64,000 nucleotides of DNA from Diplonema japonicum (taxonomy: Eukaryota > Euglenozoa > Diplonemea > Diplonemida > Diplonemidae), in assembly GCA_964019335.1 (NCBI GenBank), contig OZ025712.1, forward strand, positions 320,705 to 384,704. The letters run 5' to 3'. A program made the translations under genes and the position numbers. Under the pieces are notes generated by a model. The model was not told the origin of the DNA. It worked only from the letters and a program-made list of their open reading frames with translations, and ran no database searches. Every line of letters starts with the position of its first letter. The first letter of the stretch is position 1. Below, in pieces: positions 43,156-54,026 of the stretch.

Positions 43156-46100
43156 TTTTTTTTCCCCCTTCCCTCTCCTTCCTATGAACGGGGTTTTTTA
43201 TATTTTTTTTGAAAAGAAGCAGGCTGAGGGGGAAGAAAAAAAAAAAAAAAACAATGGGGGTGTGAGGAGGGGAAAAGGATGGGGACTGTCACAATAAAAA
43301 AAAGGGAGAGAGGGGAAAAGGAGAGATAAAAAGAGAGAATAAAAAACAGAAAAAAAATACCCCCTCCTCGTGCCCACAAAAAGAAGGGGGGGGGGGGGGG
43401 GGAAGAACTCAACCTTAACAAAATAGGGTCAGGGAGAGAGAGCCTTCAGAGGAAATATCGTCTATACTTTTACCGATTATGTCACAAGCATTCCTTGCGT
43501 CTTGCTGGGACTTCCCGGAACAGTGACTTGGCAACAGGCAGGACACAAGTTTTTTGTGTTGGGGGGGGGGGGGGGGGGATCACAGGCAAGTCAATGAATA
43601 CTTATAAAAAAGGGGGGGAGGGGAGAATAGAGGCATATTGCTGGAAAGAAGGGGCAGGAGGCAAAACTACCAAAAGGGAGGGGGAAAAAAAAACCAGAGA
43701 GAAGATAACTGGCCAAAGTTATTCTCTTGTTTTTTTTTTTTTTTTTTTTTTTTTCCTCCCTCTTTCATTCTTCTTTAGGGCTTGGAGTGGATTTCCGCGG
43801 TGGGCCAACACAGGAGAAAAAATAAAAATAAAAATAAAAAAACTAAAAAGTTTACAGTTACACATGAAAGAGCTCACTCTTGATTCCATTTAATTTTAAA
43901 ATTAGTTTTGTTGGGTTTTTTTTTTTTTATTTTTTTTTTTAGTTTTGATTTATTTTTTTTTTCATTCACACTTCACGCTACATCTTGGTTGCGAAAGTAT
44001 GATTTAATGTTCTTTTTTTTTTGTTTTTTTTTTTGTTCGTTCTTCCAAAACTGTTATGGAAAAGCGCGAGAAGATCACAGGAGGGAAGGGGAGAGACATG
44101 ACATGGGAAAAGAAGAATACCGCAAACCCCAATTCTTAAAATAATTAAGAAGGTTTACAAGTAGCCCCCTTTTTTTTGTTTTCTTCGTTTCTTCTAAACT
44201 TAAAAATCCTTCTTCTTTCTTTACATAGAAATTTTTTCATTTTCTTTTTTTCCCTCCCCCCCCCCTTTTTATTTCCATCGTCAATGCCTCAGCGAATTTC
44301 TTTTTGTGGAATCCCCAGTTTCGGGCTCCCAATAAGCCAGAAGCGGAATGGCGAATGAAAAAAAAATAAAGAAGAAAAAAAAAAAGAAAGAAAAACGTAA
44401 CGGCTCAATCTCATCTTTTTTTTCGAGATATATGAAAACAAAAAAAAGAGACATTTAAGGGTACCTGCGGTATGTGGCAGGACGCCTGCAAAAAAATGGG
44501 ATTCTTCCCCCCCCCCCCCCGCCCCCAGCGAAAACTGCGGGAGGGTGGAGGGGGGGGAGAATGTGCAAAAGTAGCTAGTGTTCTTGTTTTTTTTTTTTTT
44601 TTTTCCCTTCAATGAAGGTCCAGGGAAGACAGCCAAAGCTAACTTACTCGGGGTCCATCACCGAAGCCCCTAGGGGGGAATGCTACTTCCAGTGTCCTAA
44701 CCTAACTAGGGTTATAAGTGTGTAATAATAAAAAAAAGTTTAAGTTTTGCGTCTTTAGACCAAAGAAGGCATAAAGGAATTTGGAAGGAAAAAAAAAAAA
44801 GAAAACAAAAAAAAAAACCAGAGCAGGGAAAAAAAAAAAGAAAAAAAGAAATTGAGGGGTTTCCGTTATCACTTTCCCTCCTTTTCCTTCTTCTTTTTTT
44901 TTTTTTTGCTCTTTTTTTTTTCCATTCTTTTTTTTTTGTTCTTCATACGAGGGGGATTATTATTTTTTTTTTTTCCCAAGGTCTTCAACTTTTTTCCCCA
45001 TAATTGCTCTCAGTTTTTTTTCTTTTTCTTTCAAAAAAAAAAAAAACCTTTTCCCTCAGTACTGACGAGCTTACGGAAAGGGAAGGAACAGGACGGGGAG
45101 GTGGGTGAACAGGGAAAAGCTTGGACTTTTAGAACGACTTTTTGAAAGAAGCACAACCAAAAAACGAAAATAACCGCCCTAAGAGTCTGTGGTAAAATAA
45201 AAAAAATAAAAAAGGAAGGGGGTCAATTTTTGGATTGATGTGATGTTGCGAGTTCAAAATCCGGCCCCTACAAAAAAAAATAGTTGTTAATTATAAGAGA
45301 GATACGGGAGGGGGAGGGGGAAGCACACACGAGGGGAAGGAAAAAAAAAAGAGAGAAAAATAAACAATCGCGCAAAATCTGCCAAAAAAGCGCAATGACC
45401 TTTTTAAAAAAAAAAAGGAATAGGAGGGAAAAAAAAAGAAAAAAAATACCATCCAAATTTTAGAAGGCTTCACAAATTACTACATCTACAGGGGGAGAGG
45501 GGAAGGGGGGGGGGATGGAGAAACATAGAGTAAAAAAAAATTGACTTGCCAGCGAAAGGGGGGGGGGGAGAAAAAAAACAAGGGAAGGGGGAGGAAAGGA
45601 AAGAAAAAAAAATACAGAACTACAGGAAGAGTAGAAGAAGAAAAAAAGAAAATTGGAAGATGGTACCCCTTTTTTTTTTTTTTTAAAGTATTTCCCCTTC
45701 ACGGGGCCCGCGTGTCGCAAACTTTTCTGTCAAAGCGCATTTAAAAAAATGGAGCCAGACGGTAAGCCAGGAGAGAAGAGAAAAAGAGGAGAAGAGGGAG
45801 GTGGGGGGGGTCGAAAAAGTGTTAAGATTAAAATAGGTGATAAAAAGAGCAACATTCCCGCTTGCTCCTCTTCAGGTTTCTCTCCCCCCCCCCCCCCCCC
45901 CTCTCTTCGTGTTGATCAAAAGAAATCAAAGGGACCATTCATTTTCTTTTTCTATGATAAAGTAACGGGGGGGGGGGGGGGGAGAGAGCAATGTTTTTTA
46001 AGAGCAAGCCCTCACATGAAGAACCCACCCTTAAAAAAAAAAGATCTCGAGGACCATGTATGGTCACGATGCAAATTGGGTGAAAAAAAATTTTTTGTTT

Positions 46101-46225
46101 AAAATGCTCTTCTCAAAGAAAAGCAGAAAAACAAAAACAAAAAAAAAGTGGTTAAAAGAAGGGGGGGCGGGGGAGGAGGGAAACTAAACTTTGCTTGCAG
46201 CGGCTCGTTGTTTTCAGCGCATAAA

Positions 46226-46265
<40 letters not shown>

Positions 46266-46432
46266 CACAGGCAAAAAAAATATATTGAATATACAGAATA
46301 AATTTTGCGGTGCCTCTTTCTTTACCCCCCCAAAAAAAACTACAAAAACAAATGTTCTACAACTTCTCCCCCTCCCCCCCCCCCTTTTTTTTAAAATGTA
46401 TTTTGTTCATCTTCCCCTTATTCTTCTTCGTC
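43156..46432. other. 3.3-kb gene-poor stretch
   Basis: This is the longest stretch without a supported gene. It is rich in A-, G- and T-runs, including G-runs of 16-18 (near 43562 and 45970). Non-repetitive islands occur near 43430-43560, 44040-44140, 44275-44345, 44600-44720 and 45060-45190. A plus-strand frame MEPDGKPGEKRKRGEEGG starts at about 45750 after an A-run but soon enters homopolymers. I found no exon chain on either strand. Genes on both sides point the same way, so this is not a strand switch. Confidence 0.45.
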
Positions 46433-47514
46433 CTAAACCTGCACATCACTGAATTCCATATCACCCTCTGAAAAGGTGTCTTGATCAAAGGGTTCTCCGT
46501 GATTTTTGTAAGACCCCTCATCGTTCTTCAAAGGTGACTGGGCACGATTTTGCTGCTCAATGGCGGCTGCTTCCGAGTTATCGTTTCTGAAGAAACAGAA
46601 GCAAAGGGCAAGGAGAATGCAACAGAACGCGAGCGACCCAAGCACGATTCCAACAATGGCACCATCAGAGAGATCATCATCAGAATTGGATTGCGGTTCA
46701 AGGCAAGTATACGCCGATGTAGATGACTGCAGGATGGGCTGCCCGAACTCACATGAAATCGCAGAGCATTGAGTAACTGCATTCCTACTGTTTGTCAACG
46801 AAACTGTTTTCGTGGCGTAATCAATATCGCACTCATTTTCCTCGACTACTGTGAACGTGGATGTGGCTTCTGTCCCCAAAACATTTTTCAAATCGCTGTC
46901 TTCGTTTAGCTTCTTGCTCAACTCTGCGTCAAGACTGGGGAGCTTTGAAGAGATATCTTCCTTAGTCATCTGAACATCAAGCCCAGCATGCAACGACCCA
47001 CAAATATCAGTCATCCCAAAGAACCTCGAAGTCGGTATCCCAAGCACCCCCAACACAACGCTAATGAATCTCTCCCTAATTGTTGTGTCTCTTCCGAGTG
47101 CGCAGTTTGCCAATGCGAGATATATTTTCAAAAGTAATCTCACGAGGAATCGTGCAATGGCGCCGGGTAGGGTGTTCACAGGGTAGCACTCGTAGTGCAT
47201 GACTCCCTCGATTTCCATGTTCCTGAAGCCAGGGCTGCAGGTGCAGGTCCCGTCCACAATGTTACAGCTTGCCAAGACATCCCTTTCCAACCCTGGTCCT
47301 GCGGCTTGTTGGCAGTCGCCGTCGGTTCTGCACCATTCTATTGGAAGCTGGTCAGAGGGTGTGTTTGCCACTTGTAGGTCGATCGCTCTTTTGTTTGATT
47401 TTTTTTATTTTATTTTTTTTTATTTTTAAAAGCATACCCCCTTTCCGGTTCGCTCGCCTGTGTTCCGAAACACAGCGACAGCACTGCGAAGGCAACACAT
47501 CGCTTCATCATCAT
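46433..47514 (-). CDS. secreted-type single-pass surface protein, two exons
   Basis: Exon 1 (47514-47438) encodes MMMKRCVAFAVLSLCFGTQA, a clear signal peptide. A 50-nt A-rich intron (GTATGC to AAAG) joins it to exon 2 (47387-46433), giving 343 residues. The ectodomain has cysteine pairs in an EGF-like arrangement (WCRTDGDCQ, ASCNIVDGTCTCSPGF). There is a hydrophobic stretch around 95-115 and a membrane helix at about 265-285 (AIVGIVLGSLAFCCILLALC). The cytosolic tail is acidic and ends EFSDVQV. Without the first exon no start codon exists, which supports the splice. The family is unknown; receptor or adhesion roles are only possible. Confidence 0.75.
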
Positions 47515-47621
47515 TTTGGTCTTTTTTTTTTTTTTTTTTTTTTTGCTCGGAGTAAAAAAAAGAAAGAAAGAAAGAAAAAAAATTCTATTACAGATCTCTA
47601 TTATTTTCTCCCTTTCTTCTT

Positions 47622-48287
47622 CTACGCATATAACTGCTCTCTCAGCACCCGGAACCTTTCCATCAAAGGCTGTTGAAACGCGTGCTGCTGCTGCTCCTCC
47701 TGGAGGATTGTGGTGTGTTTGGAAGGGCTCACGTGGGGAGAGTCAAGAACCGCCGAATCACCAAATAGCGGCGAACCATCTTGCAGAGAAGGCAGACTTG
47801 CGCCCCTTTTCCGTGGAGTAGAGATGGCTGATGGTGGCTCAATTGCAAGAACATCATTGGGCGGTGGAAGCATTGATAACCGTGTGTTCAAGGTCGACTG
47901 GAGATGCTCTAGCTGAAGGAGAATTGTGTCCAGCTTTGCAGGAGAGGAAGGTAATGGGTGTGGTGAGGGGGAGGGTTCATATTCTTCTTGAATAGGGAGA
48001 GGTGGGGGCAATGCATCTGAAAATATTTTTTCCTCTTTTTCCACTTCCTCTTCTTCTTCTTCTTCTTCTCGCGGTTCTTCTCGCCGCCATGTCACAAATT
48101 TTGGTGGTCCGGCAGTCCATATTGAGTATGAGACTCTCTTCCCTGCCCTCGTTCTCCCTCTGACAACTTCTTCCTCTGATGGTGGCCACGCAACTTTCAT
48201 CTGTTTTGACGGAGAACTCAGCCGCCTTCCCGGCATTACAGGGCTTTTACTTCTTCCCCTAAGTAGCATTTTTCGCTCGTGTAACAT
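47622..48287 (-). CDS. hypothetical basic/acidic low-complexity protein, 221 aa
   Basis: An intact frame starts MLHERKMLLRGRSKSP. It is basic with SP sites over residues 1-70 and has an acidic run (REEEEEEEEVEKEE, about 75-90). Pro-rich segments, a short coiled coil (LDTILLQLEHLQSTLNTRLS) and a Gln-rich end follow. I do not recognise it. Regular exon composition and a start after an A-rich leader support it as coding. It may be a cytoskeletal or nuclear regulatory protein; this is not demonstrable. Confidence 0.55.
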   Translation of the reverse strand: MLHERKMLLRGRSKSPVMPGRRLSSPSKQMKVAWPPSEEEVVRGRTRAGKRVSYSIWTAGPPKFVTWRREEPREEEEEEEEVEKEEKIFSDALPPPLPIQEEYEPSPSPHPLPSSPAKLDTILLQLEHLQSTLNTRLSMLPPPNDVLAIEPPSAISTPRKRGASLPSLQDGSPLFGDSAVLDSPHVSPSKHTTILQEEQQQHAFQQPLMERFRVLREQLYA

Positions 48288-48459
48288 TATTTCGTTCTTT
48301 TTTCGCCTTTTTTTTTTTTTTTAAAAATAGGGTGAACACCGGAGGGGTGGAGGTCCAAAAAAAATAAATAGGGGTATAAAAAAAAAAAAAAAAGAGAATC
48401 GGGAGGGAGGAGGGAACAGAAGAAAAAGATATTACAAGGGAAAAAAAAAATGCACACTA

Positions 48460-48498
<39 letters not shown>

Positions 48499-48834
48499 AA
48501 GGAGGGTTGAAATAGATTTCTTTTTTTTTTTGGGACACTGGCAGGAGGGGTTAAAAAAAATGGGGAGAAAAAAAAAACATGCCAAATATGAAGAAAATCT
48601 TTTTTTTTTTCCTTGGGGTTTTGAAAAAAAAAAGAGCACCCCCCCCGATAGGGGGACAGTTTAAAAAAGAAAAACCTCTAAGTATACAAAAAAAAGAGAA
48701 AACCCCATATCCGGCCGTGGTTGTCTTTAGGGGGGGGGGGGGGGGAGCATAAGGGGAAAAAAAACAAAAAAGAACCGTATGATAACACTTCCCAAAGAAA
48801 ATGGAAACAAATAAATAAAAAAAAATTTTTTTTT
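48288..48834. other. homopolymer-rich spacer
   Basis: The 547 bases have A-runs up to 40 (48463-48500), a G-run of about 17 near 48730 and no protein-like frame. Confidence 0.5.
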
Positions 48835-48897
48835 CTAGATAACCCTGGTTCCCTGCCCGGTCATAATTTGCCCCGGTATGTTCATGTGAGTACCAGA

Positions 48898-48931
<34 letters not shown>

Positions 48932-49728
48932 TTGTAACATACCCCACTGGACCAGCATCGAACTGACCATAAGGAGCTCTGATGGGCGTTCTCTTGCTCT
49001 CAAGCGAGGCCCAATTCTCCATCACGATTCTTTCTTCCTCAGAATCGGTGAAAGATTTTTCAGTGGTGTCCTTGTGCGCCTCCGACAACCCAACCCCGTG
49101 AAGCGCCGATGACCTGAGCGAAGTGATCTCCTCCTCCGTAAGGTCACGCACCTTTTCACAAGGAACCCCCGCCCACAGCTCCCCGCTGGGGATAACCATG
49201 AATTTTTGAACAACAGAACCCGGTGCGACAATAGACTGCGATTCAATACGAGCACCGTCCATCACTACACTACCCGCTCCCACAAAAACATCATCGGCAA
49301 TAGATGCACCAGTAATGGTGCAGCCAGGCTCGATGGTCACATGGCTCCCAATTGTACAGGAGCTGCCTGGCGAACATCTGACAACACACCTGTCCTGAAT
49401 TGTAGTGTTGGCTGCTATGCTCACATCTCTGCTATCCGCTCTGATAACGGTTTGGTAGAACACACCGACTTTCGAGCCCAAGTGCGCCGCACCGATTACA
49501 TTTGCATTGGGAGCCACGAAACAGTCGTGGTTCACATAAGGGGTTCTTCCCCCAAAGGGGTTCACCCTCCTCCAGCTTGTCACTCGTTCTTTATGCGTAT
49601 TGGTACCTTGGAAGATGCATCCTATTCTATCAAGCTGTGTATGTTTTTTTTTTTTATTGGGGGTGATATACCTGAAACGCAGCCTCCCTGCACGCGAACC
49701 CAAACCCTCTCGAGAAATGGTTCAGCAT
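48835..49728 (-). CDS. gamma-carbonic-anhydrase-like left-handed beta-helix protein, three exons
   Basis: Exons 49728-49672, 49634-48943 and 48898-48835 join to 270 residues. The first exon (MLNHFSRGFGFACREAAF) looks like a mitochondrial presequence. Residues 50-190 have hexapeptide repeats of the gamma-CA fold: FVAPNANVIGAAHLG, VFYQTVIRADSRD and ANTTIQDRCVVR, then VTIEPGCTITGA. The zinc-ligand histidines of true gamma-CA (in the VHV, GHS and LHG motifs) are replaced here (VVR, IEP, ITG). In plants and many protists such proteins are structural subunits of mitochondrial complex I, a reasonable guess here. Introns are 37 and 44 nt, both GTAT with A-runs. The fold is confident and catalysis unlikely. 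Confidence 0.85.
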
Positions 49729-50012
49729 TTTATATTATTATTTTTTTTTTTTTTTGTATTCCCTCTTTTTTTTTTCACCGAAAAAAAAAAAAGAAGAGAA
49801 AAGTATCCCCTTCCCTCTTTTTTTCCCTTTTTTCTTTCCTGTTTTTTTGTTTGTTGGGGGGGTTGGTGAAAAAAAAAAAGTAAAGCAAGCGTAAATGGGA
49901 TTTCAAAAAATAGGGAGTCAGAATGTGCCCGCGCCCAGAGGGTTCTGATGCCGGCTTTAAAAAAAAAAAAAAAAAAAAAAAAAATCTACTCAATTCTTTC
50001 CCAAAACCCTTC

Positions 50013-52244
50013 TCACCCCACAACCGAGTCCTTAATCCGTAGGTACAAAGTTCCATGAGGTGGTGTAAACCACTTCTCCGTTGCAACCATGTTGCAGAGA
50101 CTCTTTGCTTGGAGCAGTACTGTGGGAGTGTAGTGAACAAGAATGCCTCCCTCAGGGAGTGGAGGGGTGGCGGGAGGAAAAGGAGCTAGCGGCCCCGTGG
50201 CCGACGCGCCGAGAAGCGACCCCCGCAGGAGAGGATCCGGGGTCAAAGCGGTGGTTCTAAAATGCTTGAGAATCGTTTCGCAAAGGAGGACCGTCGTTAG
50301 GAAATCGGAAAATTTCGCTGGCGGCTCAAGATAGAAATCTGCAGGGCTCTTCGGACTGCACGAAACAAAGAAACTGAATAAACAATAACCCAGCTCCATG
50401 AAGTACTTCTTCACTTCGTTGCACATCTCCGTGATCTCAGGATGCGTCACAACCTCCTCACGAGACGGGGCCTCTTGTTTCACAACAACGACCTCCTCCA
50501 CCTCTTCAACAACCTGTCTCTCCTGTACTTTCGTACAGCCCTGCACATCTGCAACTTCGACAGATTCTTCAATCCTACTTACTTTCACGCCTACCAAAGC
50601 GATGGACTTGCATTTCTTTTCACGTTTCTTCGCTTCGGGAGGGTCAGGCATTGCAGTTTTCACGTCCGCGGTTCGTTTCAAGTGCCTTGTATTGTCTGCT
50701 GCTGTGTACGGCCTTGCTACCCGTGACGCAACAGGTAGTTGGGTTTGCATTTGAGCAGCCGAACACGGTCTGATCAACTGTTGTGGTGAGAGGGGTGTTG
50801 CAATATTTGTTTTTGATGCTTTCTTGTGAAGGAGGTACTCCGCCTGGACAATCAGTTCCGGGTGTGTCAGAAGAACTGTTTCGCTTCCCGAAGCTGCCAG
50901 CGGGATCTGCAGCTCCTTGCTGTGCTGTATTAAGAACATCCTGTTCACTTTTTTGACCTTCGAGATCTCCTCCTCTCTCTCGCGAGCTTCGTCTTTCGCT
51001 TCTTGTATAGAAACCTGCGGCAGCCTCACCCTACCCACAGTGCATTCTTGCAGGTCCTTTTTGTATGAGTACTTGAATGCAGGCGCGGGTGTGTTGTTGT
51101 TCGTCTTTACCACCAATTGAAGTTTGGTTGTCTTGACAGTAGGCTGTACTGGTGTTGTTGTCTTTTTCAGTTGCAACGCAGCGTTGGCGTGGAGTGGAAC
51201 GGGTTCGGGTGGTGGTGGTGGTGCCCGTGGTGGTGGGTTGTCCAGCAGCTTCTCTACCGGCGGTTTTTTCCGTTTCTTTTGTTGTTTCTTCTGTTTCAAA
51301 AGCAGCTCCTCCTTGTGCTGAGCCGCTTCCCGCTGCTGTTCCCGCTCGCTGTTCTTCACCGCTTGCCGCATTTTTTCTATCTCGCTCTCACGTTCCCGCC
51401 TCCTCTCCCGGTCCTCCTTTCTTTCCTTTTTCATTCGAAACATTTTTTTAATTTTAAGCGCACGGTCGGCAATATCAGCAAGCTCCACAGAACGAAGGCT
51501 TGTTGCCAAATCGACAGGCACCTTCGAGTCAGATATCCTGATAGATGTAGCAAAGAGAAGGTACAGTGCATTGGTGTCGGATATTTTGAAGTGGAGCACC
51601 ATTCGCGACACGCTGAGGTGGTCGACAGTGAGAATGTGGGCGACGATGGTGTGACAATGTTCCTTAAGACGATTTCTAAGGACTGGGCTTGCCTGCACCG
51701 TGTGAACAGCATCGGGTGGAGCTTCCACTGTAACATGTCTTTTATACAAATCGACGTGCGTGTCCAAAACGCTGTGGACATTGTACCTAGACTCCACCAT
51801 GAACAGTCCTGGTGACCAGGTCGCGCTGAGTACTGTGTCGTGAACGCCCTTAGGTTTTACGAATTTCTGTAGTAGCCCCCTTGGTTTTTCGGTGTGGCTT
51901 ACACTCAGGAACTGTCCAAGTGCATCGGGTGTGAGGTATCTTATGTCTTGCTTTACGCTGATGAAGACAGCGCACACCTCTCCTGGTCGGGTGCCGTAGG
52001 TCATCATTGTCCTCACGATGTCCATTGTGCAGTCCTTTCCCACCCTCTTCTTCACCTCTGGTACGCCCTTCCGTTTCCCTCCCTTCTCGCAGACATATAT
52101 GGTCTTCACAAAGCCTTGCTCCAACAATACTGTGCACGGTACCAGTACCCTTGCTCCGTACAGGTCCTTGTTCTCCTTTGCCAGGTGGTCGAACAAAGCC
52201 GGGCCGACACCATCGCCCTCTACTGGGTGGTTGTTCAGCACCAT
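50013..52244 (-). CDS. conserved-looking hypothetical protein, 743 aa
   Basis: The start at 52244 (MVLNNHPVEGDGVGPALFD) was chosen because upstream in-frame sequence is Phe/Pro homopolymer translation. Residues 1-270 are globular with segments such as DIRYLTPDALGQFL, GLLQKFVKPKG, TVLSATWSPGLFMVESR and SRMVLHFKISDTNALYLLFA. These look conserved, but I cannot attach a family name with confidence. A coiled, charged region (KKERKEDRERRRERESEIEK) and a Pro/Val/Glu-rich linker follow. The last 110 residues are again globular (FLTTVLLCETILKHFRTT). A ciliary or cytoskeletal protein is possible. No intron is needed. Confidence 0.65.
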   Translation of the reverse strand: MVLNNHPVEGDGVGPALFDHLAKENKDLYGARVLVPCTVLLEQGFVKTIYVCEKGGKRKGVPEVKKRVGKDCTMDIVRTMMTYGTRPGEVCAVFISVKQDIRYLTPDALGQFLSVSHTEKPRGLLQKFVKPKGVHDTVLSATWSPGLFMVESRYNVHSVLDTHVDLYKRHVTVEAPPDAVHTVQASPVLRNRLKEHCHTIVAHILTVDHLSVSRMVLHFKISDTNALYLLFATSIRISDSKVPVDLATSLRSVELADIADRALKIKKMFRMKKERKEDRERRRERESEIEKMRQAVKNSEREQQREAAQHKEELLLKQKKQQKKRKKPPVEKLLDNPPPRAPPPPPEPVPLHANAALQLKKTTTPVQPTVKTTKLQLVVKTNNNTPAPAFKYSYKKDLQECTVGRVRLPQVSIQEAKDEAREREEEISKVKKVNRMFLIQHSKELQIPLAASGSETVLLTHPELIVQAEYLLHKKASKTNIATPLSPQQLIRPCSAAQMQTQLPVASRVARPYTAADNTRHLKRTADVKTAMPDPPEAKKREKKCKSIALVGVKVSRIEESVEVADVQGCTKVQERQVVEEVEEVVVVKQEAPSREEVVTHPEITEMCNEVKKYFMELGYCLFSFFVSCSPKSPADFYLEPPAKFSDFLTTVLLCETILKHFRTTALTPDPLLRGSLLGASATGPLAPFPPATPPLPEGGILVHYTPTVLLQAKSLCNMVATEKWFTPPHGTLYLRIKDSVVG

Positions 52245-52746
52245 CGTGAGAACCCCCCCCTTTTTTTGTGTTCTCTTTTTTTTTGGGGGGGGGGCAAAAA
52301 GGGAGATTTTGAGCCGGGGGCCTGGAACCCAAAGAACAATGTCCGGGGGGGGGGGGGGGGGGGGGAAGGTGTCTTTGAAAGGAACCTGCAGTATGTGACC
52401 GGATCGCCTAAATAAAAAAAAAGAAAAAAAAGAGGAAAAAAACCGGTTCAAGTTAATCCAGCACTTTTGCATCTTGCGACGAAAACAAGAAGGCAGTCGA
52501 AAAAAGCTTCTGTCCGGGAATTGGTCAGGCCGCGTTGTGGTGTTGGCTCAGAAAATCTTTTTCTGGGTAATTTTGTCAATGCGACATCCCCACCCAACCC
52601 ACACTTCAGTAGTCTTTCAAAAAAGAAATAAACCTCAAAGACTTTAGAAAAAAAACCTCCCCCCAAAAAAAAAACGACGGATTACAATGATCTCAAAAAT
52701 AAAGAAAAAATCCACTTTTTTTTTCTTTTTCTTTTCTTGTCGCAAC
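52245..52746. other. spacer with one protein-like minus frame
   Basis: Positions 52448-52640 on the minus strand stay open with balanced composition (LLKCGLGGDVALTKLPRKRF), but without a convincing start, splice site or known motif. A G-run of about 20 lies near 52346. It is left unassigned. Confidence 0.35.
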
Positions 52747-53199
52747 CTACAAACGGCGACCACGCCTACCACCCTTACGACGGGTGCAGTCGGTGGGAGT
52801 GGGGGTCACATCCTCGATACGGCCGATCTTGACACCGGCACGCGCAAGCGCGCGAAGTGCGGACTGGGCGCCGGGGCCGGGGGATTTGGTGCCGACACCA
52901 CCGGTGGCCCTCAACTTGATGTGAAGCGCAGTGATACCGATCTCCTTGCAACGAGCGGCAACGTCCTGCGCGGCAAGCATTGCTGCGTAAGGGGAGGATT
53001 CGTCCCTGTCGGCCTTCACCTTCATTCCACCAGTGACACGCACGAAGGTCTCCCTCCCGCTCATATCGGTCACGTGCACGAACGTGTCGTTGAAGGACGC
53101 GAAGATGTGGCACATCCCGAAAACCATGGTGTCGGCGTCCACGTTGGGCCCAAGCCTCGCGGCCTCCTCTTTCACTCTGACAACCTTCTTACCGGGCAT
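52747..53199 (-). CDS. small ribosomal subunit protein uS11 (RPS14)
   Basis: This cytosolic 40S protein of the platform contacts mRNA at the E site. The 150 residues fit eukaryotic uS11 (about 150). Diagnostic segments are [40 protein letters not shown] and [15 protein letters not shown], then KLRATGGVG and the invariant basic end [14 protein letters not shown]. There is one exon. Upstream of the ATG is CACAG plus a short leader (TTTCGTCAATACATCAAAG), so a leader splice site is plausible. This is among the most conserved proteins in the window and the call is secure. Confidence 0.97.
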   Translation of the reverse strand: MPGKKVVRVKEEAARLGPNVDADTMVFGMCHIFASFNDTFVHVTDMSGRETFVRVTGGMKVKADRDESSPYAAMLAAQDVAARCKEIGITALHIKLRATGGVGTKSPGPGAQSALRALARAGVKIGRIEDVTPTPTDCTRRKGGRRGRRL

Positions 53200-54026
53200 C
53201 TTTGATGTATTGACGAAACTGGCTGTGCGTTTCTTTTTTTTTCTTTTTTTTTTCTTTTGAATATCAGAAAAAGAGAAGAAGTACGTCCACGAAAGTAGAC
53301 TTTTTTTTTTCCTAAGGGGGAAAAAAAAAGTTTTTTTCTGACTTTATATCAAGAAGGCGCAGGGGAGGGGGGGGAAAAAAAAGGGGGGGGGATCTTCTTT
53401 CTCCGGCCACACAATACTTCAAAGTCTAAATCAATCATTCTTTTCTTTTTTTTTTTTCCGTAAGGGATAACAATTTATAAAGGGGAATAAAGATCCTTTC
53501 AGACCCCCCTGCAGGTCCTATTTGTGCATGCTCAGGCCCGTATGGGGGGGGGGGGACAAAGGGGGTAATTGGCATGAGTAACGCGTAACGCGTCACATGT
53601 ACCAAAGTAAAGTAAATGTAGCTGGGAAGTTGTGGGTTGCTGAGATTTTCAGACATGCTCTCTTTTTTTTTCTTCTTTTTCTTTTTTCTTCTGCTTCTTG
53701 GCCACGTCTGACACGGGAGGATTTGAAGGTAAGAAAGAAAACCTAACAGAAACGGAAAAGAAATTCTCATTTCATCGTTTCACTCACCACGCCTTTCCCA
53801 AACTGAGATGAGAATAGACCAATGATGAAAACTAAAGAAAGAAAGGGGGTGGGATAGAGGAGGTCACTGTGATGGAAGAAGTTAGTCACCCCCCCCCCCC
53901 CCCCCCCCATCTATATCAAAAGCACGGCAGGAGACTGCTCGCAGACGTTCAAGAAAGAAAACACTTTCTGCCACCCCTTGGAAAAGGAGCGGGTCCTTCC
54001 CCTGTTCTTTTTTTTTTTTTGTCTAA
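53200..54026. other. spacer without a recognised gene
   Basis: The 827 bases include a C-run of about 20 (53888-53909) and a duplicated motif GTAACGCGTAACGCGT (53579-53594). Short frames here are low-complexity and lack splice context. Confidence 0.45.

Noticed and set aside
44850-45150. Phe/Lys-rich long frames throughout the spacers (for example 32518-32784, 36107-36817)
   Set aside because: They are translations of homopolymers with no other residues of coding character.
45220-45275. GAGTTCAAAATCCGGCCCCTA, recalling a tRNA T-arm
   Set aside because: Upstream sequence does not give a cloverleaf and the total length is too short.
45740-45900. Plus-strand frame MEPDGKPGEKRKRGEE after an A-run, like the leader pattern of real genes
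   Set aside because: It runs into C- and G-homopolymers within 50 codons and has no splice partner or known motif.
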